64,000 nt of DNA from Primorskyibacter sedentarius (lineage in GTDB: Bacteria > Pseudomonadota > Alphaproteobacteria > Rhodobacterales > Rhodobacteraceae), in assembly GCF_004342065.1 (NCBI RefSeq), contig NZ_SLZU01000011.1, forward strand, positions 1 through 64,000, in the 5' to 3' direction. A program made the position numbers and the translations under genes. Positions 43,431 to 52,494 of this stretch are shown here, piece by piece. Each line of letters starts with the position of its first letter. Position 1 is the first letter of the stretch. Below the pieces are notes generated by a model. It saw nothing but the letters and a program-made list of their open reading frames with translations, ran no database searches and had not been told where the DNA came from.

Positions 43431-45197
43431 ATGACCGATTCCCCCGCCTACCAGGTACTTGCCCGGAAATACCGGCCAGAAACCTTTGCCGATCTCGTCG
43501 GACAAGACGCCATGGTGCGCACGCTGAAGAACGCGTTCAAGGCCGACCGCATCGCGCAGGCCTTCATCATGACGGGCATTCGCGGCACGGGCAAAACGAC
43601 CACGGCACGGATCATCGCCAAGGGCATGAACTGCGTCGGGCCGGACGGCAATGGCGGCCCGACGACCGAACCGTGCGGCACCTGCGAACATTGCGTGGCC
43701 ATCATGGAAGGCCGCCATGTCGATGTGATGGAAATGGATGCGGCCTCGAATACCGGCGTCGCAAATATCCGCGAGATCATCGACAGCGTGCATTACCGGG
43801 CGGCCTCTGCGCGCTACAAGGTCTACATCATCGACGAGGTTCACATGCTGTCCACCGGCGCGTTCAACGCGCTGCTGAAAACGCTGGAAGAACCGCCAGA
43901 GCACGTCAAATTCATCTTCGCCACGACCGAGATCCGCAAGGTGCCCGTCACTGTCCTGTCGCGCTGTCAACGCTTTGACCTGCGCCGGATCGAGCCCGAG
44001 ACGCAGATCGCATTGCTGCGCAAGATCGCGACCTCCGAAGGCGCAGAGATCACCGACGAGGCGCTGGCCCTGATCACCCGCGCCGCCGAAGGCTCGGCCC
44101 GCGATGCGACCTCGCTGCTGGATCAGGCCATCAGCCACGGCGCGGGCGAGACGACAGCCGATCAGGTACGCGCCATGCTGGGGCTGGCCGATCGGGGCCG
44201 TGTGCTGGACCTCTACGACATGATCATGAAGGGTGACGCGGCCGGCGCCCTGACGGAACTCAGCGGGCAATATGCCGATGGCGCCGACCCGATGTCGGTG
44301 CTGCGCGACCTGGCCGAGATCACGCATTGGATTTCCGTCGTCAAGATCACGCCAGAGGCCGCCGAAGACCCTACGATCTCTCCCGACGAACGCACCCGCG
44401 GCATGCAGATGGCCGAGGCGCTGCCGATGCGGGCGATGACCCGGATGTGGCAGATGCTGCTGAAGGCGCTGGACGAGGTTGCCAGCGCCCCCAACGCGAT
44501 GATGGCCGCCGAGATGGCAATCATCCGCCTGACCCATGTGGCAGAGCTGCCCTCGCCCGAAGACCTGCTGCGCAAGCTGCAGGACACACCGCCCCCACCC
44601 GCCCCAACCGGCGGCCCCGGCGGGCGCGCGGCTCCGGCAGGTGGGGCACCCGCGTCTCATACGCATGGCGTGGCGCCGCAATCTCACGCCGCCCCTCCCT
44701 CGTCCGGCGTGACGGCCCATGGCGGCGCACCGGTTCAGGCCATCGCTCAAGATCAGGCGCTGGCCCGGTTTCCCACGTTCGAGCATGTGCTGGACCTCAT
44801 CCGCGCCAATCGCGACGTCAAGCTTCTGGTCGAGGTCGAAACCGGCCTGCGCCTTGCCGCCTATCAACCCGGCCGGATCGAGTTCACCCCGACGCCGAAC
44901 GCCCCCGCCAATCTTGCGCAAACGCTGGGCAGCGCCCTGCAACGCTGGACCGGCAATCGCTGGGCAGTGACTGTGGTCAATGATGCCACCACCGAAACCG
45001 TCGCCGAAAGGCGCGATGCCGCCGCTTTGGCACTCAAGGCCAAAGCGATGGAACACCCAATGTGGCAAGCCGTCGTCGCCGCTTTCCCCAAGGCCCGGAT
45101 CACCACGATCCGTACGCCCGAAGACATTGCCGCCGAAGCCACAGCCGAGGCGCTGCCAGAGGTTGAGGACGAATGGGACCCGTTCGAAGACGGCTGA
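43431..45197 (+). CDS. dnaX: DNA polymerase III subunit gamma/tau
   Basis: This 588-residue clamp-loader ATPase has Walker A (GIRGTGKTTTARIIAKGM, about 45-62), four zinc-binding Cys (Cys65, Cys80, Cys83 and Cys86) and the DEVHMLS Walker B box. SRCQRFDLRRIEPE carries the SRC arginine-finger motif. The tau-specific C terminus after about 380 is proline- and alanine-rich, with a final acidic tail. It loads the sliding clamp at replication forks. AAGGA precedes the ATG. It heads the group dnaX, a small membrane protein, ybaB and recR. I see no clear slippery site for a gamma frameshift. Confidence 0.96.
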   Translation: MTDSPAYQVLARKYRPETFADLVGQDAMVRTLKNAFKADRIAQAFIMTGIRGTGKTTTARIIAKGMNCVGPDGNGGPTTEPCGTCEHCVAIMEGRHVDVMEMDAASNTGVANIREIIDSVHYRAASARYKVYIIDEVHMLSTGAFNALLKTLEEPPEHVKFIFATTEIRKVPVTVLSRCQRFDLRRIEPETQIALLRKIATSEGAEITDEALALITRAAEGSARDATSLLDQAISHGAGETTADQVRAMLGLADRGRVLDLYDMIMKGDAAGALTELSGQYADGADPMSVLRDLAEITHWISVVKITPEAAEDPTISPDERTRGMQMAEALPMRAMTRMWQMLLKALDEVASAPNAMMAAEMAIIRLTHVAELPSPEDLLRKLQDTPPPPAPTGGPGGRAAPAGGAPASHTHGVAPQSHAAPPSSGVTAHGGAPVQAIAQDQALARFPTFEHVLDLIRANRDVKLLVEVETGLRLAAYQPGRIEFTPTPNAPANLAQTLGSALQRWTGNRWAVTVVNDATTETVAERRDAAALALKAKAMEHPMWQAVVAAFPKARITTIRTPEDIAAEATAEALPEVEDEWDPFEDG

Positions 45198-45580
45198 CCG
45201 TTGCAGCGGCTGTCCTGCCCACTCCCGCGCTGGCAGAGGTCTGCGACAAGGAGCGCCCAGGATGGGTGCCCGGTACACAGGCAACTGCCTGGACAGAAGC
45301 GGTGTACCTTTTCTCGATCACACCGTCGATCATCCTTCTGGTGCTGACTGTCCTCTGCCTTCTGTTCCGCAGCCTTTGGGGCAGCATGATTATCATCATC
45401 CTCTGGTTGGGCCTTGCCACGATCATACTGACTGATGGCCCCACCGACCCGACCGGCATCCATGCCCTCGCGCTAAAAGAAGGCTGTATCGCCTCGCCTG
45501 CCTTGTTCATCGCGGCTGTCGCTGCAATATGTATGGCAATGATCCTTAACCTCCTGCCGCGCAGACAGCGGCCCAGCTAA
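45173..45580 (+). CDS. Small membrane protein overlapping the end of dnaX
   Basis: This 135-residue protein has a hydrophobic N terminus ending ALA before EVCDKE (likely signal peptide). Two to three further membrane segments follow (SITPSIILLVLTVLCLLF, WGSMIIIILWLGLATIIL, FIAAVAAICMAMILNLL). It starts 25 bp inside dnaX in another frame with GAGG four bases upstream, and is followed 14 bp later by ybaB. I know no named family; it may be specific to related bacteria. The overlap suggests coupled translation with dnaX. Confidence 0.72.
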   Translation: MGPVRRRLTVAAAVLPTPALAEVCDKERPGWVPGTQATAWTEAVYLFSITPSIILLVLTVLCLLFRSLWGSMIIIILWLGLATIILTDGPTDPTGIHALALKEGCIASPALFIAAVAAICMAMILNLLPRRQRPS

Positions 45581-45594
45581 GTCGGAGACACCAC

Positions 45595-45939
45595 ATGTTC
45601 AAAGGCCTCGGAAACCTCGGCGATATGGCCGGGATGATGAAAAAAGCGCAGGAAATGCAGGGCAAGATGGCCCAGCTTCAGGAAGACATGCAGAATATCA
45701 CCGTCACGGGCGAATCCGGTGCGGGCCTCGTCAAGGCGACCTGCTCTGCCAAGGGTGACCTGCGGGCGCTGGACATCGATCCGTCGATCTTCAACCCCGA
45801 CGAAAAGGAAGTGGTCGAGGACCTGATCCTTGCCGCGATCAAGGACGCTCAGGCCAAGGCCGCCCAGAAGGCACAGGACGAAATGGGCAAACTGACCGAA
45901 GGCATGGGCCTGCCCAAGGATATGAAGCTGCCCTTCTGA
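45595..45939 (+). CDS. ybaB: YbaB/EbfC-family nucleoid-associated protein
   Basis: The 114-residue protein has the YbaB pattern: an alpha-helical start [48 protein letters not shown], and a C-terminal helix pair [21 protein letters not shown]. It forms a dimer that binds DNA as a nucleoid-associated protein. GGAG precedes ATG by seven bases. The dnaX-ybaB-recR order is conserved in many bacteria. Confidence 0.94.
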   Translation: MFKGLGNLGDMAGMMKKAQEMQGKMAQLQEDMQNITVTGESGAGLVKATCSAKGDLRALDIDPSIFNPDEKEVVEDLILAAIKDAQAKAAQKAQDEMGKLTEGMGLPKDMKLPF

Positions 45940-45991
45940 TCCACCTTTCGGCGGCGCGCATATCGCCGCGCCGCCCCATCGGAGAAACCGC

Positions 45992-46585
45992 TTGTCCAGC
46001 ACCCGCGACATCGACGCATTGATCGACCTGATGGCAAAGCTGCCGGGCCTTGGCCCGCGCTCGGCCCGCCGTGCGGTGCTGCACCTGATCCGCAAACGCG
46101 CGCTATTGATGACACCGCTCGCCGACCAGATGCAGAACGTCGCCTCCTCAGCCCGGGAATGCGTGAACTGCGGCAATATCGGCACGGCGGACCTGTGCGA
46201 TATCTGCACCTCCAACAAGCGCGCAAACGGCCAGATCTGCGTGGTCGAGGATGTGGCCGATCTTTGGGCGATGGAACGCTCTGGCGTCTTCAAGGGGCGC
46301 TATCACGTGCTGGGCGGCACCCTGTCGGCGCTGGATGCGGTGGGGCCCGAAGACCTGCGCATTCCCCGCCTCGCGGACCGGATCGACGATGAGGATGTCA
46401 CCGAAATCATCCTCGCCCTGAATGCGACTGTCGACGGGCAGACCACCGCGCATTACATCGCCGACCAGCTGGAACACCGCGTCACCCTGACCTCTCTGGC
46501 GCAGGGCGTGCCCATCGGCGGAGAGTTGGACTATCTTGACGATGGCACGATCTCTGCCGCCCTCAACGCGCGCAAACCCATCTGA
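45992..46585 (+). CDS. recR: Recombination protein RecR
   Basis: This 197-residue protein has the helix-hairpin-helix ([17 protein letters not shown]) and four-cysteine zinc motif near residue 56 ([16 protein letters not shown]). It also has a Toprim-type core ([15 protein letters not shown] and a DIDA-like region), with [24 protein letters not shown] at the end. RecR works with RecF and RecO to load RecA at gaps. TTG at 45992 is chosen because GGAG lies seven bases upstream and no ATG fits. It ends 213 bp before a convergent gene, with a terminator in between. Confidence 0.95.
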   Translation: MSSTRDIDALIDLMAKLPGLGPRSARRAVLHLIRKRALLMTPLADQMQNVASSARECVNCGNIGTADLCDICTSNKRANGQICVVEDVADLWAMERSGVFKGRYHVLGGTLSALDAVGPEDLRIPRLADRIDDEDVTEIILALNATVDGQTTAHYIADQLEHRVTLTSLAQGVPIGGELDYLDDGTISAALNARKPI

Positions 46586-46743
46586 TCCCAGCCGACCAGC
46601 GGCCCCTCTGTCTGGCAAGGCCCGCCGGGCCGCGCGAAAGGCTGCCCGCTCGTCCCTGATGCCGTTGCCAAATCAGCAGCTTACGGCACATTCACGCCTC
46701 GCGCCCTCGCCCGGATTAAGACGCACCCGACACGCCGAAACGA

Positions 46744-46777
46744 CAATGGCCCGCAAGCATTGACTTGCGGGCCATTG
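46744..46777. terminator. Bidirectional rho-independent-like terminator between recR and trcR
   Basis: CAATGGCCCGCAAG and CTTGCGGGCCATTG form a perfect 14-bp stem with a 6-base loop between two convergent genes. Short T-containing stretches follow on each side (TTTCTC on plus, TCGTTTC on minus). It could end transcripts in both directions. Confidence 0.75.
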
Positions 46778-46799
46778 AATTTCTCGGTCCTGAACCGCC

Positions 46800-47564
46800 T
46801 TACGGCTGCTCTTCCTCATCGCCGCCTTCGGGCAGGTTGAAGAAGCTGTCGGCGTCCAGATACTCGCGGGAATCGCGCTGGTCTTCCTCGTCCTCATCCT
46901 CGCCGCGCGGGTCGGACAGGCTGAAGGTTTCCAGCCCCTCGATGGCGGTCGGAATCCGCGGCTCTGCGGGCATGTCGAGGCTTTGCTCTGTGGACAGCAG
47001 CTTGCGACGCTCGTCATCCGACATCGCCGCACCTTCGGCGTGCTTCTTGGCCGCGGCTTTCTGAACGGCCGCGTCAAGCTCGGACTGCTTGCACAGACCC
47101 AGCGCAACCGGGTCGATCGGCTGAATGTTCGAGATGTTCCAGTGGGTCCGTTCGCGAATTGCCTGGATTGTCGGCTTGGTCGTGCCCACCAGCTTGGAAA
47201 TCTGGCCATCCGACAGTTCGGGATGGAATTTCACCAGCCACAGGATCGAGGCCGGACGGTCCTGGCGCTTCGACAGCGGTGTATAGCGCGGTCCGCGGCG
47301 TTTTTCCTCGTCACGGGCGGCCGGGTTGAACTTCAGCTTCAGCCGGGCCATCGGGTCTTTCTCGGCCTTGTCGATGTCGTCCTGGGTCAGCTGGTTGTTC
47401 GCAACCGGATCAAAACCCTTCACGCCGGCAGCCACGTCCCCGTCGGCAATGCCCTGAACCTCAAGCTCGTGCATGCCGGTGAAATCGGCAATCTGTTTGA
47501 AGGTCAGCGTGGTGTTGTCCACCAGCCAGACCGCGGTCGCCTTCGGGTGCAGCAATTTGGCCAT
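46800..47564 (-). CDS. trcR: Cell cycle transcriptional regulator TrcR (DUF1013)
   Basis: This 254-residue protein matches DUF1013/TrcR of alphaproteobacteria: AKLLHPKATAVWLVDNTTLTF then FTGMHELEVQGIADGDV, and RQDRPASILWLVKFHPELSD with KLVGTTKPTIQAIRERTHWN, which contains a helix-turn-helix-like region. A long acidic C-terminal tail (EDEDEEDQ) follows. TrcR is described as a cell-cycle transcription factor in related bacteria. It is highly conserved, which fits a core role. AGGAG precedes ATG. Confidence 0.9.
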   Translation of the reverse strand: MAKLLHPKATAVWLVDNTTLTFKQIADFTGMHELEVQGIADGDVAAGVKGFDPVANNQLTQDDIDKAEKDPMARLKLKFNPAARDEEKRRGPRYTPLSKRQDRPASILWLVKFHPELSDGQISKLVGTTKPTIQAIRERTHWNISNIQPIDPVALGLCKQSELDAAVQKAAAKKHAEGAAMSDDERRKLLSTEQSLDMPAEPRIPTAIEGLETFSLSDPRGEDEDEEDQRDSREYLDADSFFNLPEGGDEEEQP

Positions 47565-47688
47565 CAGGTATCTCCTTACAAATCTTCCCCGTTGCCTGCC
47601 TAGAGGCTGATCCGATTTCCGGACCGGTTACCATTGTCGGGGAACTTCGGGCCTATATAGTGGCGGCGAACGAAAGAGGAAAGAGAAA

Positions 47689-48321
47689 ATGCGCCTGTGT
47701 GCCCTGTTGCTGTTTTTCATCGCCGGACTGGCGCAGGCCGAGGGCGAAACCCCGGGCGAATTCGACTATTACGTCATGTCTCTCAGCTGGTCGCCCACTT
47801 GGTGCGCCCTTGAAGGCGATGCGCGCAATTCGCCGCAATGCGACGCCAGCGAAGATCACGGATGGGTCTTGCACGGGCTCTGGCCGCAATTTCACCGCGG
47901 CTGGCCGTCCTATTGCAACACCGCCGCACGCCCCCCCTCGCGCAGGCAGACCGAAGAGATGGCCGATATCATGGGCACCAGCGGCCTGGCCTGGCACCAG
48001 TGGAAGAAACACGGCAGCTGTTCGGGCCTGTCGCCGGAAGACTACTATGCCCTGTCGCGTGAGGCTTATGGGCGCATCACCCGCCCCGCCGTGTTCCGCA
48101 AGCTCGACAAGCCGGTCAAACTGCCCGCCAGCCTCGTGGAAGAGGCGTTCCTGAAGGCCAACCCGGAATTTGAGCCCGACATGGTCACCGTCACCTGCAA
48201 GAGCGCCCGCATTCAGGAGGTCCGGATCTGCCTCTCCCGGAACCTCGACCCGGTGCCCTGCGGCGCCGACACCGTCCGCGACTGCCGCATGCCAGACGCC
48301 CTGTTCGATCCGGTGCGCTAG
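47689..48321 (+). CDS. Ribonuclease T2 family protein (periplasmic)
   Basis: This 210-residue protein has a short signal peptide (cut after about residue 17, AQA). The two catalytic segments of RNase T2 are present: CAS I WVLHGLWPQFH (His62) and CAS II WHQWKKHGSC (His103, His108). Several cysteines for disulfides fit a secreted enzyme. It breaks RNA to 2',3'-cyclic nucleotides in the periplasm or outside the cell. AAAGAG precedes the ATG. It stands alone between convergent and divergent housekeeping genes. Confidence 0.92.
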   Translation: MRLCALLLFFIAGLAQAEGETPGEFDYYVMSLSWSPTWCALEGDARNSPQCDASEDHGWVLHGLWPQFHRGWPSYCNTAARPPSRRQTEEMADIMGTSGLAWHQWKKHGSCSGLSPEDYYALSREAYGRITRPAVFRKLDKPVKLPASLVEEAFLKANPEFEPDMVTVTCKSARIQEVRICLSRNLDPVPCGADTVRDCRMPDALFDPVR

Positions 48322-48398
48322 GGCGCTGGTACAAAACCGCGCGGGGTGCTAATTGGCATCCGAATTCTCCTCCGACCTGGTGTTTTAATGAGGCCCGA

Positions 48399-49400
48399 AT
48401 GTCCAAGCTGATCCTGCATGTCGGCACCCACAAGACCGCCACGACAACGATTCAGGACCTTCTTGCGCTCAACCGAGCAAAGCTCGCGCAGGAACGGCTC
48501 ATCTATCCCAAATTGGGACGCGTAAGCGGCCACCACGGTCTAGTGGCCGATTGGATAACGCTACCGTCGCAGTATCACTACGCCGAAGGCTCAGTCGGTG
48601 CGTGGAAGGCTCTGGCGCGCGACTATGCTCGCAGCGACAAGACGGTATTGCTCTCGACCGAAGAATTCTCGCGCGGCGATCCACGGCAACGTGTAAATCT
48701 CGCCGACATCCGCGACATCTGTTCCGGATTTGATGAGTTTCAAGTTGTTTGCTGCATTCGCAACCAAATTTCATTCCTGCAATCCATCTACCTTCAAGTT
48801 GCCAAGACGACCGTCGCAGTGCCGTGGAGCCGACTTTTCGACCGGGCCGTGAAGCAGCACGTGGCGACCGGGCTGTTCATGGATTTCAACAATCTCTACG
48901 CTCATTTGCAGCGTGGCTTTGCGCCAGAGGAGATCCGGTTCTTTATCTTCGATGAAGCCGTGAAACGGCCCGACGGAATTATCGGACAGATACTCGATCT
49001 CGCCGGTTTTCCGGGTTTAACTCCGGATTTGAAGCCGTTGGGCACGGGCAACAGCAATGTCTCGCAGGACCCGCTGGCGGCATGGGCTTCTGCGCAGATC
49101 GCCGAGAACGCCTCTGCCGGGGCGCCATTGCTGGCGATTGCGCGCAGGGTGCTGGAACAGGAATTCGGCAAAGACGCGAAGACCACCGTCTATACCGAAG
49201 AGGAAAAGAAGCAGCTCATTCGCACCTTCGACCCGCTGAACCGGAAATTCGAAGACGACATCCGCAAGACGGGGCATGACCTGAGCATCGTCTGGCCCAA
49301 ACCCAACCCCGACATGGTCCATCGTGGCGATATCAAGCTGCGCTACTGGATCAGGTTGTCGCGCGCGCTTTACGCGGCCAGCCCCAAGCTGCACAAATAA
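48399..49400 (+). CDS. Sulfotransferase-like P-loop protein
   Basis: This 333-residue protein begins LILHVGTHKTATTTIQDLL, which matches the 5'-phosphosulfate-binding loop of sulfotransferases. VVCCIRNQISFLQSIYLQ near residue 110 resembles the 3'-phosphate-binding Arg/Ser region (R-x6-S pattern). It likely transfers sulfo groups from PAPS to a surface polysaccharide or small molecule, although many such proteins are uncharacterised. The first half (48.4-48.9 kb) has less GC-biased codon use than the flanking genes, which may mark a transfer. It is separate from its neighbours. Confidence 0.75.
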   Translation: MSKLILHVGTHKTATTTIQDLLALNRAKLAQERLIYPKLGRVSGHHGLVADWITLPSQYHYAEGSVGAWKALARDYARSDKTVLLSTEEFSRGDPRQRVNLADIRDICSGFDEFQVVCCIRNQISFLQSIYLQVAKTTVAVPWSRLFDRAVKQHVATGLFMDFNNLYAHLQRGFAPEEIRFFIFDEAVKRPDGIIGQILDLAGFPGLTPDLKPLGTGNSNVSQDPLAAWASAQIAENASAGAPLLAIARRVLEQEFGKDAKTTVYTEEEKKQLIRTFDPLNRKFEDDIRKTGHDLSIVWPKPNPDMVHRGDIKLRYWIRLSRALYAASPKLHK

Positions 49401-49420
49401 CCCCCGCAGGCCCGGGAATA

Positions 49421-49441
49421 ATGCGCGGACGCGCCGCGCAT
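49421..49441. terminator. Hairpin between the sulfotransferase-like and quinone oxidoreductase genes
   Basis: ATGCGCGG and CCGCGCAT form an 8-bp stem between two convergent genes. No T-run follows on either strand, so termination is only a possibility. Confidence 0.35.
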
Positions 49442-49455
49442 CATCCGGTGGGTGT

Positions 49456-50439
49456 TCAGGCGACTTTCAGGACGATCTTGCCGATATGGGTGCTGCCTTC
49501 CATCCGCGCATGGGCGTCTGACGCGTCCGCAAGCGGGAATTTGGAATCCATCACGGGGGCGATCCGTCCCGCATCCAGCAGCGGCCAGACCTGTTCGCGC
49601 AGCGCCTCCGCGATGCCCGCCTTGGCAAGGTCCGATTGCGGCCGCAGGGTCGATCCGGTGATCGTCAGCCTGCGCATCATCACCTGAGCAAAGTTCAGCT
49701 CTACCTTCGGCCCGCCCAGAAAGGCGATTTGCACCAATCGCCCGTCATCGGCCAGAGCCTTGATATTGCGCGGAATATAGCTGCCCCCAACCATGTCGAG
49801 GATCAGGTTGGCGCCGCCCTCTGCGCGCAAAATCTCCACGAAATCCTCGTCGCGGTAATTGATCGCGCGCTCTGCCCCAAGATCAATGCACGCGGCACAT
49901 TTGTCCGTCGATCCGGCAGTGGCAAAGACGCGGGCACCGAAATGCCGCGCCAGTTGGATCGCGGTCGTCCCGATCCCGCTGGACCCGCCATGGATCAGGA
50001 ACCGTTCACCGGCCTTCAGCCCGCCACGCATGAACACGTTGGACCAGACGGTAAAGAACGTCTCTGGCAGGCAGGCGGCCTGATCCAGCCCCATCCCTTC
50101 GGGCACGGGCAGGCAATGCGCCGCCGGGGTGGCCACGAATTCCGCATAGCCGCCGCCGGGCAGAAGGGCGCAAACCTTGTCGCCAACGCCGGGCCAGTCC
50201 ACGCCGGGGCCAGTGGCCACGACCTCTCCGGCGGCTTCCAGACCGGGCAGATCGCTGGCGCCGGGCGGCGGCGCATAGGCCCCGGCACGTTGCAGCGCAT
50301 CGGGCCGGTTCACCCCGGCATAGGCGACCTTGATCACAACCTGGCCCTGCCCGGCCTCCGGGACCGGGCGCTCGACCATCTTCAGCACCTCCGGCCCGCC
50401 GGGTTGCGAAATCTCGACTGCCCGCATCGTCGCTGTCAT
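49456..50439 (-). CDS. NAD(P)H-quinone oxidoreductase, zinc-free MDR type
   Basis: This 327-residue medium-chain dehydrogenase/reductase has YAGVNRPDALQRAGAYAPPPG, LPGLEAAGEVVATG and the NADPH loop FLIHGGSSGIGTTAIQLARHFG (about 145-166). ATAGSTDKCAACIDLGAERAI follows. It lacks the catalytic zinc cysteines of alcohol dehydrogenases and matches the TP53I3/PIG3-like quinone reductase group. It uses NADPH to reduce quinones or enones. ATG 50439 is first; an internal ATG at residue 5 is also possible. It is followed on the same strand, upstream, by a COQ9-like gene, 96 bp away, hinting at quinone metabolism. Confidence 0.9.
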   Translation of the reverse strand: MTATMRAVEISQPGGPEVLKMVERPVPEAGQGQVVIKVAYAGVNRPDALQRAGAYAPPPGASDLPGLEAAGEVVATGPGVDWPGVGDKVCALLPGGGYAEFVATPAAHCLPVPEGMGLDQAACLPETFFTVWSNVFMRGGLKAGERFLIHGGSSGIGTTAIQLARHFGARVFATAGSTDKCAACIDLGAERAINYRDEDFVEILRAEGGANLILDMVGGSYIPRNIKALADDGRLVQIAFLGGPKVELNFAQVMMRRLTITGSTLRPQSDLAKAGIAEALREQVWPLLDAGRIAPVMDSKFPLADASDAHARMEGSTHIGKIVLKVA

Positions 50440-50534
50440 CTGTATCTGGCCCCTTCGTGGAAATCGGTTCCGCGCACCCTAGCGGTTCTGCGCCCTGCGG
50501 CAAGTTCCGGACGCATGCACGCCGCGCCGGGGCC

Positions 50535-51242
50535 TCAGGGTCGGCGCGGCGGCGCCCAATGGCCTGGCAGGTCGGGGTCGGGCGCCCGGTCCGGCGCCTT
50601 GATCTGGCCCAGCAGCCAGTTCGGCCCGGCCAGAAGACCGCTCAGCAGCTTGTTGTCACGCAGCTGCGCCTTGATCTTTTCGATCTGCATCACGTCATCA
50701 ATCCGGCGATCCAGAAAATCCCATGTCGCCTGATGGCCCGGCGAATCGTCGCCCAGCCAGAACAGCACGACAGAGCCATAAACCCCCGACAGCGTCGCGC
50801 GCTTCGTGTACCAGTTCACATCGTCAGAGCTGTCGCCCAGCGTGGTCCAGATCAGATCCGCCGTGCCCCAGATCGCCTTGGCCCCGTCGGCAGCATATAT
50901 GGGCAGGGAAAAAAGCGTGGTGCCCCGGCGCACAGCCTCGCGATCCTCCACCGCCTCAAGCCGCAGCCGTACAGCGGTCGCAATCCGGTCGCGGAACCGC
51001 ATCGCCGAAAGGTCCGCCTGTTCCAACCTGCGCACCATTTCTGCATCGCCCTGCCGGTGATAGGCCAGCGCCATGTCGACAGCCCCGCGCGGATACAACC
51101 CGCGCGCCACGGCCGGATCAATGCCCGAATCAGCCACCGCCGCGCGGTAGGTCGGCTCCGTCCAGCCATCGAACGGCACGTGGTTCAGCGCCGCCTCCAG
51201 CAGTTTTTCCGCCGGTGCCGTCTCTGTTTTCGGATCGGTCAT
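50535..51242 (-). CDS. COQ9 family protein (ubiquinone biosynthesis accessory)
   Basis: This 235-residue protein matches COQ9. The N-terminal helices are LLEAALNHVPFDGWTEPTYRAA and the following IDPAVARGLYPRGAVDMALAY (TetR-like fold). A C-terminal lipid-binding region contains VNWYTKRATLSGVYGSVVLFWLGD. COQ9 binds the hydroxylase Coq7 and isoprene lipids in ubiquinone synthesis. GAGG six bases before ATG supports the start. It lies next to a quinone oxidoreductase on the same strand. Confidence 0.9.
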   Translation of the reverse strand: MTDPKTETAPAEKLLEAALNHVPFDGWTEPTYRAAVADSGIDPAVARGLYPRGAVDMALAYHRQGDAEMVRRLEQADLSAMRFRDRIATAVRLRLEAVEDREAVRRGTTLFSLPIYAADGAKAIWGTADLIWTTLGDSSDDVNWYTKRATLSGVYGSVVLFWLGDDSPGHQATWDFLDRRIDDVMQIEKIKAQLRDNKLLSGLLAGPNWLLGQIKAPDRAPDPDLPGHWAPPRRP

Positions 51243-51430
51243 GTCGAACCTCGATGAATGAAGCTGTCTTTATCAACATAGGGCAGTCTTTTCGCGCGAC
51301 CAACCAGCGAAACGTCGCGCATTTCGCCACAATTCCACCAGAACACGAAAAAGCGATTACCAAAGCCTTCCAGAATCATTTGTAACACCTACATGACGAC
51401 CTTCCGTATCTCCCGATGAGGCGCGCGCCC

Positions 51431-52147
51431 ATGTCACAATCGTCTTTCGACCGGCTCTGCCTCTTGGCGGGGGGTCTTGTCCTCGCTGCGGCCTTTGTTG
51501 CCGCGGCCATTTCACATGATGCCTTCAGCACATTTTTCGGCCGCGAGGATTCGCCGGTCGAAAACCTGACCGCATTGGTCCTTTTCTCTGCCGGTGCAAT
51601 GCTGATCGTCCGGACGCTGGCAAAGCGCGGCGAATGGGCAGTACACGCGGTAGCTCTGGGCGTGCTTTACGGGGCTGTCTATATCTGGGCGGGCGGCGAG
51701 GAAATCAGTTGGGGGCAAAGGCTTCTGGGCTTTGAAACGCCTAAATTTTTTGCTGAAAACAACGATCAGGGCGAATTCACCATACACAACCTTGTCGTCG
51801 GCGGGGTGAAGCTGGACGAAAGCCTGTTCGGCCCGATTTTGTCAATCGTCATCTTGACTTACCTCGTGGTGCTGCCGCTGATGTGGCGCCGCTTTGCCTG
51901 GGTGAAACGGCTGGCCTCGACCCTGTCCGTGCCCGTGCCGGGACGCCATCACGCTCTTTATGCTTTGGCCGTCACCCTCATCATTCCCCTGCTGGGCGAA
52001 AGCCGCCGCTGGGAGGTCTATGAGTGCATATTCGCCCTGCTCTCGATGGGCATCTTCGTGAACCCCGCCAACCATCTGTGGTACAGTCCCGACGCCGTCG
52101 GTGCCAAGGGGGAAGACACTGGACAAGCAGTGGGTGCCTTGCTATAG
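51431..52147 (+). CDS. Uncharacterised membrane protein
   Basis: This 238-residue protein has about six membrane segments (LCLLAGGLVLAAAFVAAAI, LTALVLFSAGAMLIVRTL, AVALGVLYGAVYIWAGG, ILSIVILTYLVVLPLMW, ALAVTLIIPLLGE, and a final FALLSMGIFVN). A conserved-looking GGEEISWGQRLLGF motif follows the third. I do not recognise a named family. A longer start at 51416 is possible, but GAGG nine bases before 51431 favours the second ATG. It is 53 bp upstream of rpsU in the same direction. Confidence 0.7.
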   Translation: MSQSSFDRLCLLAGGLVLAAAFVAAAISHDAFSTFFGREDSPVENLTALVLFSAGAMLIVRTLAKRGEWAVHAVALGVLYGAVYIWAGGEEISWGQRLLGFETPKFFAENNDQGEFTIHNLVVGGVKLDESLFGPILSIVILTYLVVLPLMWRRFAWVKRLASTLSVPVPGRHHALYALAVTLIIPLLGESRRWEVYECIFALLSMGIFVNPANHLWYSPDAVGAKGEDTGQAVGALL

Positions 52148-52200
52148 ACCGGCTTCCTGCAAATCCTTGCAACTCGAACTAGAAAGGTGGTGAAAACCAC

Positions 52201-52407
52201 ATGCAGGTTAGTGTTCGCGACAACAATGTCGATCAGGCGCTTCGTGCCCTGAAGAAAAAGCTGCAGCGTGAAGGCGTATTCCGCGAAATGAAGCTCAAGC
52301 AACATTTCGAGAAACCGTCCGAGAAAAAAGCGCGCGAGAAGGCTGAAGCGATCCGTCGTGCCCGTAAACTGGCACGTAAGAAAGCACAGCGTGAAGGCAT
52401 GCTCTAA
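52201..52407 (+). CDS. rpsU: 30S ribosomal protein S21
   Basis: This 68-residue protein has the S21 pattern: [20 protein letters not shown], then [19 protein letters not shown] and a basic [14 protein letters not shown] tail. It binds the 30S subunit and aids initiation. The leader carries a strong AAGGTGG site eight bases upstream. A strong terminator follows 33 bp after the stop. It stands as a single gene. Confidence 0.97.
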   Translation: MQVSVRDNNVDQALRALKKKLQREGVFREMKLKQHFEKPSEKKAREKAEAIRRARKLARKKAQREGML

Positions 52408-52440
52408 GCAGAGCTTTTTCGACACGATATGAATTGACGA

Positions 52441-52474
52441 CCCCCGCGGCTCCTGCCCGGGGGTTTGTCTTTTT
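52441..52474 (+). terminator. Rho-independent terminator after rpsU
   Basis: CCCCCG and CGGGGG (52441-52446, 52458-52463) form a GC-rich stem. It is followed by TTTGTCTTTTT. It lies 33 bp after the rpsU stop. Confidence 0.88.
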
Positions 52475-52494
52475 CCGCCCCCCCGATCGCAGCG

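Noticed and set aside
43266-45284. 672-residue minus-strand frame over dnaX
   Set aside because: It is antisense to an unmistakable dnaX and has biased Arg/Gly/His content.
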